A stretch of 6,951 bases of DNA, taken from positions 1 to 6,951 of the forward strand of contig JAOUJL010000075.1 in NCBI GenBank assembly GCA_029883255.1, written 5' to 3'. This document shows, piece by piece, positions 1-6,390 of the stretch (within the stretch, counting starts at the first letter, position 1; each line of letters opens with the position of its first letter). Source of the stretch: Candidatus Bathyarchaeota archaeon (lineage in GTDB: Archaea > Thermoproteota > Bathyarchaeia > Bathyarchaeales > Bathyarchaeaceae). A program made the translations under genes and the position numbers. The notes beneath the pieces were generated by a model that worked only from the letters and a program-made list of their open reading frames with translations, made no database searches and had not been told where the DNA came from.

Positions 1-1
1 T

Positions 2-544
2 TATGGTGCGACTATGGGCGTGTATCCTAGTGGATTGCAGGTTTTCTATGATCCAGTAAAGATTCCAATGTTACTTTTGATTTCTTTGTACATAACGGTT
101 CCAAGCTATTACGTGCTCAGTTCACTTTTTGGAGGAAAACATTCGTTCAGCCAGATGGTTATTCTTTTGCTCTCAAGTGTCATGGTGATGTCTATTGTTC
201 TCCTTGCACTAGTTCCGTTAAATTTGTTCTTCATACTGGCAACCGCAAACGTGACGTATTCTACCTATGCCTTTCTCGTTATCTTGAATGTAGCAATCTT
301 CGCCCTCGCCGGTCTCTTCGCACTTGTATACCTTCTTAGAGGTTTCGCGACCATGTATCCCGGAATAGGTTGGACTCCAGCTTTCTTCGTTGGAAGCATA
401 ATTTTCATGTTTGTTGGAACGCAATTGTCGTGGGTTTTGAGGCCATACTTTCATTATTATCCGCAGTTTGTGCGGCCAGTTGAGAAGAACTTCTACATTG
501 CTATGATTGAGTTGATATTCAGATTCCTTAGAGGGGTATACTAG
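2..544 (+). CDS. Multi-pass membrane protein of unknown function, 5' end outside window
   Basis: This is the C-terminal part of an integral membrane protein. Four strongly hydrophobic stretches are visible, at about residues 18-40, 47-75, 84-110 and 123-145 counted from the Met at base 14. A short amphipathic C-terminus rich in Phe and Tyr follows. The Met at base 14 is probably internal: the frame is open back to the window edge and reads YGATMG across it, with no Shine-Dalgarno sequence seen. By memory, the segments YGATMG, KIPMLLL and QLSWVLRPY resemble an uncharacterised family of bacterial inner-membrane proteins that begins further upstream. That match is not verified. No catalytic motif is visible and no function is assigned. 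The gene converges on the Lrp-like gene, 78 bases away. Coding status is well supported by length and hydrophobic periodicity; the identity is not. Confidence 0.8.
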   Translation, partial: YGATMGVYPSGLQVFYDPVKIPMLLLISLYITVPSYYVLSSLFGGKHSFSQMVILLLSSVMVMSIVLLALVPLNLFFILATANVTYSTYAFLVILNVAIFALAGLFALVYLLRGFATMYPGIGWTPAFFVGSIIFMFVGTQLSWVLRPYFHYYPQFVRPVEKNFYIAMIELIFRFLRGVY

Positions 545-622
545 AGCAGCTGTCGTGCGAGAAAGTAACCGAAGTCAAAACCAACTGGAATGACATGCAT
601 GCAAGTGTAGAATAGAGTTAAT

Positions 623-1114
623 CTAATATGTTTCTATATGCTCTGCTAAGTATTTTAGACCGAAGGGTTTAGCGACAAATCCCTTAAGGCTGATCAGTAT
701 GTTCTCGTTGCCTTCTATGAGCCCTCCAAGTTCCGCCTTGAGGTCATTTACGAACGCGTCATACTCTGCGTAGCTTCTGTGGAAAGAGATCATTACAGCA
801 TCCTTTCCCATGCCTTGAGCTTTTGAGGCAAATATGATGTTGGGATGTTTATTCAACCATTTTTGTTCCCTTTCAATCAGTTCTTTTGATCTTGGCACCT
901 TGTATACGCCCGTGGTAATGGCCATGATTTCAAATCCTATCTTAGCGAAGTCGGGGATGATCGTGAAGTCTCTTATCGTTCCATTCTTCACAAGCTTACT
1001 TCTCGTTCTGGTTACAGTTGGCTGTGACACTCCAACAAGCTCTGCTAGTTTCCTATCACTCTTCTTGGAATCCTTCAGCAATTCCACAAGAACCTTTTTC
1101 ATTATCTTTTTCAT
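623..1114 (-). CDS. Lrp/AsnC-type transcriptional regulator
   Basis: A 163-residue DNA-binding protein, close to the usual 140-165 residues of the Lrp/AsnC family. Residues about 5-50 form a winged helix-turn-helix: a basic first helix, then KLAELVGVSQPTVTRTRSKL as scaffold and recognition helices, then NGTIRDFTIIPD as the wing and linker strand. The remainder (from about IGFEIMAITTG onward) alternates strand and helix as in the RAM effector and oligomerisation domain, although the sequence there is divergent and the ligand cannot be predicted. I chose the ATG at 1114 because GGTGAT, a good archaeal Shine-Dalgarno match, lies 4 bases before it. A GTG at 1126 and an ATG at 1120 in the same frame are poorer choices and would add four or two residues. 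Family members often regulate themselves and nearby transport or metabolic genes; the target here is unknown. Confidence 0.88.
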   Translation of the reverse strand: MKKIMKKVLVELLKDSKKSDRKLAELVGVSQPTVTRTRSKLVKNGTIRDFTIIPDFAKIGFEIMAITTGVYKVPRSKELIEREQKWLNKHPNIIFASKAQGMGKDAVMISFHRSYAEYDAFVNDLKAELGGLIEGNENILISLKGFVAKPFGLKYLAEHIETY

Positions 1115-1151
1115 CAGCATCACCACTCAACTGCACGTATTTGTATCACTT

Positions 1152-1166
1152 GCAAATTAATCTTTC
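1152..1166 (-). promoter_or_regulatory. Candidate BRE/TATA promoter of the Lrp-like gene
   Basis: On the minus strand a purine run AGAAAG is followed by ATTAATTT, a plausible BRE plus box A. Box A sits about 40 bases before the ATG at 1114, so transcription starting about 25 bases downstream would give a short leader still containing the GGTGAT Shine-Dalgarno sequence. It is a weak TATA match; placement supports it more than sequence does. Confidence 0.4.
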
Positions 1167-1312
1167 TGCGTGCATGTATGCCCTCTTTACTGTTTTCTGT
1201 TAGTGAGCATAAGCGTGAGCGCAAGATCAAGCGCGCACTAGATAACCGTATGCTTTTGTCGGGTTATCTATGACAAACCGTACAAAACAACATGCGCGCG
1301 CGCCGAGTTCTA
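1167..1312. other. Structured spacer between the Lrp-like and DUF308 genes
   Basis: No gene is seen here. The stretch holds two alternating purine/pyrimidine tracts (1167-1181 and 1290-1303, the second mostly CG steps), a 9-base inverted repeat (1239-1247 with 1262-1270), and an 8-base direct repeat CGTATGCT (1247-1254 and 1317-1324). An imperfect 12-base tandem repeat beginning GTGAGC lies at 1203-1226. It is upstream of the Lrp-like gene and downstream of the DUF308 gene, so it may carry regulator sites, transcription-end signals, or both. No T-rich archaeal terminator is evident on the minus strand. Confidence 0.5.
1239..1270. repeat. 9-base perfect inverted repeat
   Basis: TAGATAACC at 1239-1247 is exactly complementary to GGTTATCTA at 1262-1270, separated by 14 bases. 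It could form a hairpin in RNA or bind a dimeric protein in DNA. It lies about 125-155 bases upstream of the Lrp-like start codon and about 45-75 bases past the DUF308 stop codon. No poly-T follows on either side, which argues against a simple terminator. Confidence 0.6.
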
Positions 1313-1852
1313 TCATCGTATGCTCATTACGCCTGATACGATTCTCGCTATTCCATTCAATAGAAACGTAAAAGAGAGTATCAGAACTAGGGTTAGGAAA
1401 CCAAACCCTGGAGAGACTAATACTATGACAGACAGAACGATAGTCAGGATACCCACCACCACAAGTAAACCTCTAAGCCAGCTTGGAAACACCTTGGCGA
1501 ATCCGCCGATCACAATTCTTGCGATTCCATGAATCAGCAGGGCGAAGGAGAGTAGATAGATCAACACTTGAGTGGCAAGTTGAGGATATAACATAGTTAC
1601 GATTGCTATTACAAGGGATAATATGCCCGTTCCAACGTTAATTGCCCTTAACCCGTCTGAGAGGTATTTGGCTGATATGCCGATGATGATTCTTGCGATT
1701 CCTATGACTAATAGAACTATGGAAAGTACTAAGATTAGTGTTAAGATAGCAAGCTGCTGATATCCCAGAACTACGATGGATGCTATGATAGCAATCAAGC
1801 CGAAGACTATGTCTAGAGCACGCAACCAACCTGGAGCCTTAATTTCACTCAA
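1313..1852 (-). CDS. DUF308/HdeD-like membrane protein with three tandem repeats
   Basis: A 179-residue, very hydrophobic protein with about six membrane segments. It consists of three repeats of about 58 residues (roughly 8-65, 66-123 and 124-179). Each starts with a WLR or GLR motif, contains two membrane helices, and ends with GIARI (residues 51-55, 109-113, 167-171, exactly 58 apart). This architecture matches the DUF308 family, which includes E. coli HdeD, an acid-resistance membrane protein; the biochemical role is unknown. The start is TTG: GAGG lies 8 bases before it, a TAA lies nine codons upstream in frame, and no ATG or GTG intervenes. The gene is divergent from corA with 128 bases between the two starts, so shared regulation is possible. 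Confidence 0.87.
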   Translation of the reverse strand: MSEIKAPGWLRALDIVFGLIAIIASIVVLGYQQLAILTLILVLSIVLLVIGIARIIIGISAKYLSDGLRAINVGTGILSLVIAIVTMLYPQLATQVLIYLLSFALLIHGIARIVIGGFAKVFPSWLRGLLVVVGILTIVLSVIVLVSPGFGFLTLVLILSFTFLLNGIARIVSGVMSIR

Positions 1853-1888
1853 ATTGAAATCCTCAGAAATACGTTCTATTATTTCATT

Positions 1889-1905
1889 TTATTATAAGGT
1901 TTGTT
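1889..1905 (-). promoter_or_regulatory. BRE/TATA promoter of the DUF308 gene
   Basis: The minus strand reads AAACAAACC followed by TTATAATA (box A, 1890-1897). Box A is about 40 bases before the TTG start, so transcription would begin near 1868 and leave a leader of about 15 bases containing the GAGG Shine-Dalgarno sequence. This is one of the best box A matches in the window. The complementary strand reads TATTATAAGG and could also serve corA. Confidence 0.55.
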
Positions 1906-1967
1906 TCCTCATCCTTACACGAAAAGAATCAAAAAGGAAAAGGGTAGAATAATACGTGACTGGACGT

Positions 1968-1983
1968 AAGGTGAACTGTAGTG
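1968..1983 (+). promoter_or_regulatory. Shine-Dalgarno sequence fixing the GTG start of corA
   Basis: AAGGTGA at 1968-1974 matches the sequence complementary to the archaeal 16S 3' end and is 6 bases from the GTG at 1981. This supports initiation at GTG rather than at a later codon. A TATA-like AGAATAATA at 1946-1954 is too close to leave the Shine-Dalgarno sequence inside a leader, so the promoter is probably further upstream. Confidence 0.75.
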
Positions 1984-3045
1984 CCTAAACTCATTATTAA
2001 ACGATCAAAAAAGGCTGGACTTCCACCAGGAACTCCCGTTCATGTTGGAGAGAAGAAGATTGACAGGGTAAGAATTAAGATTATTGATTACGATGAAGCT
2101 CAGTTTCAAGAGAAGGAAGCGAAAACGGTTGAGGAATGTTTTCCTTTCAAAGATAAACCAACTGTAACATGGATAAACATAGATGGTATTCACCAAGTCG
2201 ATATCATAGAGAAAATTGGAAACCATTTCAACATACATCCACTAGTTTCAGAAGACATTGTGAATACTGGACAACGCCCAAAAATGGAGGATTTTGTCAG
2301 TTACATCTTTGTTATCTTGAAAACGCTATATTACGATGAAAAAATAAACGAAACAAAAGCGGAGCAAATCAGCCTGATTCTAGGGTCAAATTTCGTCATT
2401 TCATTTCAGGAGAATGAAGGCGATGTTTTTGACCCAATTAGAGAGCGAATTAGAAGTGATAGGGGACGCATAAGAAAGATGGGCGCAGACTATCTTGCCT
2501 ACGCCCTAATAGATACTATTGTTGATAACTACTTCATAGTTCTCGAAAAACTTGGAGAAAAAATCGAAGACATAGAAGATGAGTTAGTTACAAACCCCAC
2601 GCTTGAAACCTTACAAACCATTCACAGTTTGAAAAGAGAGATGATATTTCTGCGGAAGTCAGTTTGGCCTTTAAGAGAAGTAGTCAGTCGCCTAGAAAGA
2701 TGGGAATCACCGCTAATTGACAAATCATTAAACATATACCTAAGAGACGTTTACGACCATACAATTCAGGTCATCGACTCGATAGAAACGTTCAGAGACA
2801 TGCTGTCCGGATTGCTTGATATCTATCTTTCAAGCGTCAGCAACAGAATGAACGAAATCATGAAAGTACTAACAATCATTGCTACAATAGCCATCCCATT
2901 GACTGTTATAACAGGTATTTATGGAATGAACTTCCAATTCATGCCGGAACTTCAATGGCAGTGGAGTTACCACCTCGTCTTGCTTGCCATGCTTACCCTT
3001 GCAATCTTAATGATGATTTACTTCAGAAGAAAAAAATGGATATGA
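1981..3045 (+). CDS. corA: CorA-type magnesium/divalent cation channel
   Basis: A 354-residue member of the CorA family, which forms pentameric channels for Mg2+ and sometimes Co2+ or Ni2+ in the cytoplasmic membrane. Length and layout are typical. The soluble N-terminal domain is about 1-200. A long charged stalk helix follows (about 200-295, including the KLGEKIEDIEDEL region at 190-202). The first membrane helix is about 295-313, the signature YGMNF with GMN at 315-317, the outer loop carries MPEL at 321-324, and the second membrane helix is about 330-347 before a basic FRRKKW tail. Acidic residues in the soluble domain are available for the known Mg2+-sensing role, but specific sites cannot be assigned by eye. 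The start is GTG with a strong Shine-Dalgarno sequence. It is transcribed away from the DUF308 gene and converges on the MscS gene with 51 bases between stop codons. No leader riboswitch is visible. Confidence 0.95.
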   Translation: MPKLIIKRSKKAGLPPGTPVHVGEKKIDRVRIKIIDYDEAQFQEKEAKTVEECFPFKDKPTVTWINIDGIHQVDIIEKIGNHFNIHPLVSEDIVNTGQRPKMEDFVSYIFVILKTLYYDEKINETKAEQISLILGSNFVISFQENEGDVFDPIRERIRSDRGRIRKMGADYLAYALIDTIVDNYFIVLEKLGEKIEDIEDELVTNPTLETLQTIHSLKREMIFLRKSVWPLREVVSRLERWESPLIDKSLNIYLRDVYDHTIQVIDSIETFRDMLSGLLDIYLSSVSNRMNEIMKVLTIIATIAIPLTVITGIYGMNFQFMPELQWQWSYHLVLLAMLTLAILMMIYFRRKKWI

Positions 3046-3096
3046 TCCATCTCAGATCTTTCTGATATCCACGCTATGCCTACCATGCTTACACAA

Positions 3097-3912
3097 TCAA
3101 CCTTGGAGTTGCTTAAGAAGCAAAGGTGTGCTAATGTCTATTCCATGCTGTTTGCATGTTTCCAAAACTTTTCTGTGTAATTCTGCGTCTATCTCTGGCA
3201 GTCTCTTTATGTCGTTGATGAAACCGTAAAGGGTGTATTCAACGGCGTAGTTTTGGAATTTTGTTATCCACACATACGGTTCAGGTTCCTTCAGAACACC
3301 TGAGACTTTACCCGCAGCTTCCAGCAAAGCCTTCTCTACCTCTGTGCTGTCATATTCGAAGCCTGGTGTCACCGTGCAATGTCGTCGAACCACCTTCTTC
3401 TTCCCATAATTGTCTATTTCAGCTTTTAGCAACTCTTGATTAGGAACGGAGACCAAGACATTGTCGAGCGTCAACATTTTTGTGTAAATAAGATCTACAG
3501 CTACTACATCAGCGAATTGTCCGTTAAAGAAGATTCTATCTCCGACCTCGAAGGGTCTGCTCGTCATAACAATTAGGCCAGCAATGGCGTTGCCTACGGT
3601 GTTTACGGCAGCGAAACCAACAATGGTGCCACCGAAAATAGCCAATACTCCTGCAATAACCCCTATCGTCACGCCCCACTGTGCAAGAATTGCCAATAGA
3701 ATCACAGCAGCTGTAGCCCATTTCGCGATTCGAGTCAAAGTATAAGCGAGGTGTTCTTGCAGTTTCTTTTGGGCTGTAAGACTTCTAATCTCTCGAACCA
3801 CAACTCTGTAGATGACATAGACGACAACAAGTGTGACTGTCGAAAGCACAAACTTGTCAAGGTTAGACAGAAACCACTGACCGAAAGCATCAATATAGTC
3901 CAGTAAACTCAT
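3097..3912 (-). CDS. MscS-family small-conductance mechanosensitive channel
   Basis: A 271-residue protein matching the minimal MscS core: three membrane helices (about 19-39, 62-80, 83-116) followed by the cytoplasmic beta and alpha/beta domains. MscS channels are heptamers that open under membrane tension and release solutes during osmotic downshock. The pore helix is rich in Gly and Ala (GGTIVGFAAVNTVGNAIAG at about 94-112) and runs into the conserved RPFEVGDRI at 119-127; SVPNQELL at 155-162 is the usual VPN loop. By hand alignment, Asn104 sits where E. coli MscS has Gly113, a variation I believe is common in the wider family. The ATG start follows an in-frame stop two codons upstream. 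A GTGG/GGTG stretch about 8-12 bases upstream is the probable Shine-Dalgarno sequence, though weak. It is divergent from the APC permease. Confidence 0.93.
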   Translation of the reverse strand: MSLLDYIDAFGQWFLSNLDKFVLSTVTLVVVYVIYRVVVREIRSLTAQKKLQEHLAYTLTRIAKWATAAVILLAILAQWGVTIGVIAGVLAIFGGTIVGFAAVNTVGNAIAGLIVMTSRPFEVGDRIFFNGQFADVVAVDLIYTKMLTLDNVLVSVPNQELLKAEIDNYGKKKVVRRHCTVTPGFEYDSTEVEKALLEAAGKVSGVLKEPEPYVWITKFQNYAVEYTLYGFINDIKRLPEIDAELHRKVLETCKQHGIDISTPLLLKQLQG

Positions 3913-3952
3913 CCCTCAAACACCACGCCTCAACGTTATGTAATGCTGTCGA

Positions 3953-3966
3953 GATAAATTTTCTTT
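3953..3966 (-). promoter_or_regulatory. BRE/TATA promoter of the MscS gene
   Basis: The minus strand reads AAGAAA then ATTTATC (box A about 3953-3960), some 44 bases ahead of the ATG at 3912. The predicted transcription start is near 3930, with a leader of under 20 bases. Sequence and spacing resemble the DUF308 promoter. Confidence 0.5.
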
Positions 3967-4009
3967 GTTTAACTCTGACACGTATCTTCTTGACTCGGTT
4001 TCATATTTC

Positions 4010-4025
4010 CAGCAAAATTTTTTAG
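4010..4025 (+). promoter_or_regulatory. Candidate promoter of the APC permease gene
   Basis: AGCAAAA followed by TTTTTTAG on the + strand resembles a BRE plus a T-rich box A, about 45 bases before the ATG at 4067. Initiation about 25 bases downstream would give a leader of roughly 20 bases. It is a weaker TATA match than the DUF308 or MscS promoters. Confidence 0.35.
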
Positions 4026-4066
4026 TGTATGTATCTATCTGCTGAATCATTGATCTTGGTTGAGAA

Positions 4067-5530
4067 ATGGAAATGTCTGAACCTAAACTTCAGTCAGAGC
4101 TCAAGCTTTTTGATGTGACAAATCTTGTAGTTGGGGCAATAATAGGGGCTGACATTTATGTAGCCTCATCGTTTGGTGCAGGATATCTTGGTCCATTTTC
4201 ACTTTTCGTATGGGTTGTTGCAGGGATAATAGCCATCGTAATTGCGTTATGCTTTGCTCAGTGCGCTGCTCTGATCCCCAAAGTTGGCGGACCTTATGCG
4301 TATGCTAAAGAGGCGTGGGGACCCTTTGCGGGCTTCATCGTTGGCTGGTCTCTCTGGCTTGCCGAATGGGTGTCGCTAGCCGTTTTTCCAGTCGCCTTCA
4401 CGCAGTATTTAATGTTCTTCATGCCAAATCTCGAATGGGCCTATCAAATCGTTGTCAAAGTGCTTTTTGTATCCTTCCTTGCAGCCACAAACATCGTTGG
4501 AGTTAGGGCTGCGGGAAAAGCAAATAACATTCTCACTGTGGCCAAACTCACTCCGCTAATTTTCTTTTCAGGAATTGGCTTGCTCCACATGACTTTGCAT
4601 CCTGCCGCAGCCGCCTCGAATTTTTCTCCATTCTCTCCATATGGATTCTCAAATTTTGGAGTGGCTCTTATCTTGATATTTTGGGCGTATGCAGGCTTTG
4701 AAATCTCAACTATTCCAGCGGACGAAATAAAGGAACCAAGCAGAACAATTCCAAGAGCCATAATACTCGGAATTTCAATCGTAACTGTTTTCTATTTGAC
4801 AACAAACATCGTGCTTTTTGGAGTAAGATCGTGGACTCAATTGGCTTCGGACACTGCACCCTTAGCCTCGGCAACTGCCGCAGTACTAGGTGCAAATTCT
4901 ACATTGGCACTAATCGGTGGAACAATCGTCGGTGTCGGAGCCCTAATTTCGGTTTCCGGTTCTGACGAATCAGGAATGATAGGGACGTCAAGACTCGGAT
5001 ATGCGCTGGCCGTCGATGGTCTGTTTCCTCACATCTTCGCCAGAGTTCATCCAAAATTTAGGACACCTTATTTGGCAATCACAATCCAAGCGGTTACAGC
5101 ACTATTAGCCGCAATTGTAGGTAATCTGAGTATGCTGATAGCTACATCTGTTTTCTTTATGGCGATTGCATACGTAGCAACTAGCGCATCAATCTTTTCG
5201 CTGAGGAAAAAAGGCATAGAACCCCAATTTCACCTCAAGGGAGGATTACTCATTCCAAGCCTAGGAGTAATCTTCTCTCTATATTTGATTTCACAGTGTA
5301 CAATCACGCAAATTGCGACAGGATTACTTCTACTTCTCATTGGAACACCAATTTATGCAAAATATTCTCCCAAGAAAGAAATGACGGAACTTAAGAAAGC
5401 GTTACTCTCTAGAGATTCTATCCTCAGAAGAGCATACAGACAAGAGCAGAGGTTCTTAGCTCATATGTTACGCCATATAAAAAGGCTCTACAGAAAGATA
5501 ACAGGCAAGAAACAGACATGGAGAAATTGA
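4067..5530 (+). CDS. APC-superfamily amino acid permease
   Basis: A 487-residue transporter with about twelve membrane helices, typical of APC amino acid/polyamine/organocation permeases. The first helix carries the substrate-site segment VVGAIIGADIYVASS (21-35), where many relatives have GSGIF or GAGIF. GGPYAYAKEAWG at 74-85 is the conserved loop after helix 2. FWAYAGFEISTIPADEIKEP at 205-224 is the helix 6 motif plus following loop, and DGLFPHIFARVHPKFRTP at 317-334 is the conserved helix 8-9 loop. After the last helix a cytoplasmic tail (about 432-487) is strongly basic with a predicted amphipathic helix around 451-475. Substrate cannot be read from sequence; an amino acid is likeliest. 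Start is ATG at 4067 or ATG at 4073; GGTTGA ten bases before 4067 is only a partial Shine-Dalgarno match, so the choice is uncertain by two residues. No operon partner is present. Confidence 0.93.
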   Translation: MEMSEPKLQSELKLFDVTNLVVGAIIGADIYVASSFGAGYLGPFSLFVWVVAGIIAIVIALCFAQCAALIPKVGGPYAYAKEAWGPFAGFIVGWSLWLAEWVSLAVFPVAFTQYLMFFMPNLEWAYQIVVKVLFVSFLAATNIVGVRAAGKANNILTVAKLTPLIFFSGIGLLHMTLHPAAAASNFSPFSPYGFSNFGVALILIFWAYAGFEISTIPADEIKEPSRTIPRAIILGISIVTVFYLTTNIVLFGVRSWTQLASDTAPLASATAAVLGANSTLALIGGTIVGVGALISVSGSDESGMIGTSRLGYALAVDGLFPHIFARVHPKFRTPYLAITIQAVTALLAAIVGNLSMLIATSVFFMAIAYVATSASIFSLRKKGIEPQFHLKGGLLIPSLGVIFSLYLISQCTITQIATGLLLLLIGTPIYAKYSPKKEMTELKKALLSRDSILRRAYRQEQRFLAHMLRHIKRLYRKITGKKQTWRN

Positions 5531-5558
5531 ACGCGAGCATTCTTCCAACTCTCGTTCA
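5528..5558 (+). repeat. Inverted repeat overlapping the permease stop codon
   Basis: TGAACGCGAG at 5528-5537 pairs with CTCGTTCA at 5551-5558, giving 8 base pairs with a two-base bulge and a 13-base loop. The left arm begins at the TGA stop codon. The downstream sequence is pyrimidine-rich (about 5559-5570) but not a clean T-run, so a role in transcription termination or mRNA 3'-end stability is only possible. Confidence 0.4.
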
Positions 5559-5610
5559 GTCCTCTGTCTTTCATGACATACGTTTATCATAAGTGATTTG
5601 TGTGCACGCA

Positions 5611-5642
5611 CTATGTTTGTGTTCTACATGAACAAAACATGG
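5611..5642. terminator. Hairpin in the convergent spacer, possible bidirectional 3'-end signal
   Basis: ATGTTTGTGTTC (5613-5624) pairs with GAACAAAACAT (5630-5640): 11 base pairs with one bulged G and a 5-base loop, extendable by a GU and a CG pair to 5611-5642. It lies between two converging genes, where 3' ends of both transcripts should fall. Archaeal termination mainly relies on U-rich stretches, and only short T/A runs are in the arms, so the hairpin may protect or pause transcripts rather than terminate them. Confidence 0.4.
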
Positions 5643-5682
5643 CAAACGAGATAAACTATGTAAAAGACGTATTTACGAGATG

Positions 5683-6204
5683 CTAACCGTATGTCCTTGC
5701 TCTCAAAGGATATTTCCTTCTGAAAAGCTTATCCGCTTCTACGGCAAGCTTCGCTTCCAACTCCCTCTGCCCCTTAGAAATAGCACTAAGATTCGGATGA
5801 GCAACAAGCGGCCCAGTTACCACAGCCTCAGGTCTCCTCTCATCTATCTCCCAAGTAGGCACAGGCTTCATCTCTAACAATTTCTTAATCCGCTCGTCAG
5901 TAGGCCTACCTCTCCGACGGATGGCAGAGAGCAAATCCCTTGTTTCCTCACGCGACAACGGTCTGAACCCATACGACGGAATATCCTTCACCATTTCCCG
6001 TAACCCTTTAGACCTTCCCAACCTCACCCCTACGCCAGTATACTCCCTGGGATTGAGAGGAACCAACTTAAGTCTATAACCCGAGCTCGGACCTATAACG
6101 AGCACATCCCCTTTACTATCAACTAAGACACTCCAACCCTCCGGATGCCTATTATACTGGTTCAAAATCTTCTTCGTTATCTGCTCGACGGGCTCAAAGA
6201 TCAC
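5683..6204 (-). CDS. Basic soluble protein of unknown function
   Basis: A 173-residue protein I do not recognise. No signal peptide or membrane segment is present. Residues about 22-62 look beta-rich (WSVLVDSKGDVLVIGP, then GYRLKLVPL and VGVRLG). The middle (63-115) is helical and very basic (LSAIRRRGRP at 92-101, ERIKKLL at 104-110). A Pro-containing segment with TWEIDERRP at 117-125 follows, and then a helix of alternating charge ending FRRKYPLRAR. The excess of Arg and Lys would fit nucleic-acid or ribosome association, but that is inference only. Start is GTG at 6204, with GGAGG nine bases upstream. An ATG at 6213 is in another frame and meets TGA after three codons. It stands alone, converging on the permease gene and facing away from the G-poor region and Alba. 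Codon and frame quality look genuine; function is unassigned. Confidence 0.75.
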   Translation of the reverse strand: MIFEPVEQITKKILNQYNRHPEGWSVLVDSKGDVLVIGPSSGYRLKLVPLNPREYTGVGVRLGRSKGLREMVKDIPSYGFRPLSREETRDLLSAIRRRGRPTDERIKKLLEMKPVPTWEIDERRPEAVVTGPLVAHPNLSAISKGQRELEAKLAVEADKLFRRKYPLRARTYG

Positions 6205-6390
6205 TCTAACATGCCTCCAACACCATTAACGAATCCTCTCCTAAAAACTCATCGCACAAACTGTTCCCACCATGCACACACATCTCACTTAACTCTTTTA
6301 GATGCCATGCAGCAGCAGATCTTAACACGCCAACATGCACAAACCTATCACGAGGAACCCACGGTCAATACAGCCACCGACAATTCTAAC

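Noticed and set aside
834..1203. Overlapping + strand frames of 61 and 108 codons across the Lrp-like gene
   Set aside because: They are antisense to a well-supported regulator with a Shine-Dalgarno sequence, and their products are low-quality Ser/Thr/Leu-rich strings without any motif.
3046..3096. Terminator hairpin between corA and the MscS gene
   Set aside because: Only a 4-base stem (TCAG/CTGA) could be found and there is no T-run, which is not above chance.
5531..5682. tRNA or other structured RNA gene in the convergent spacer
   Set aside because: No TpsiC-loop (GTTCRANNC) or anticodon-arm pattern could be placed; only simple hairpins are seen.
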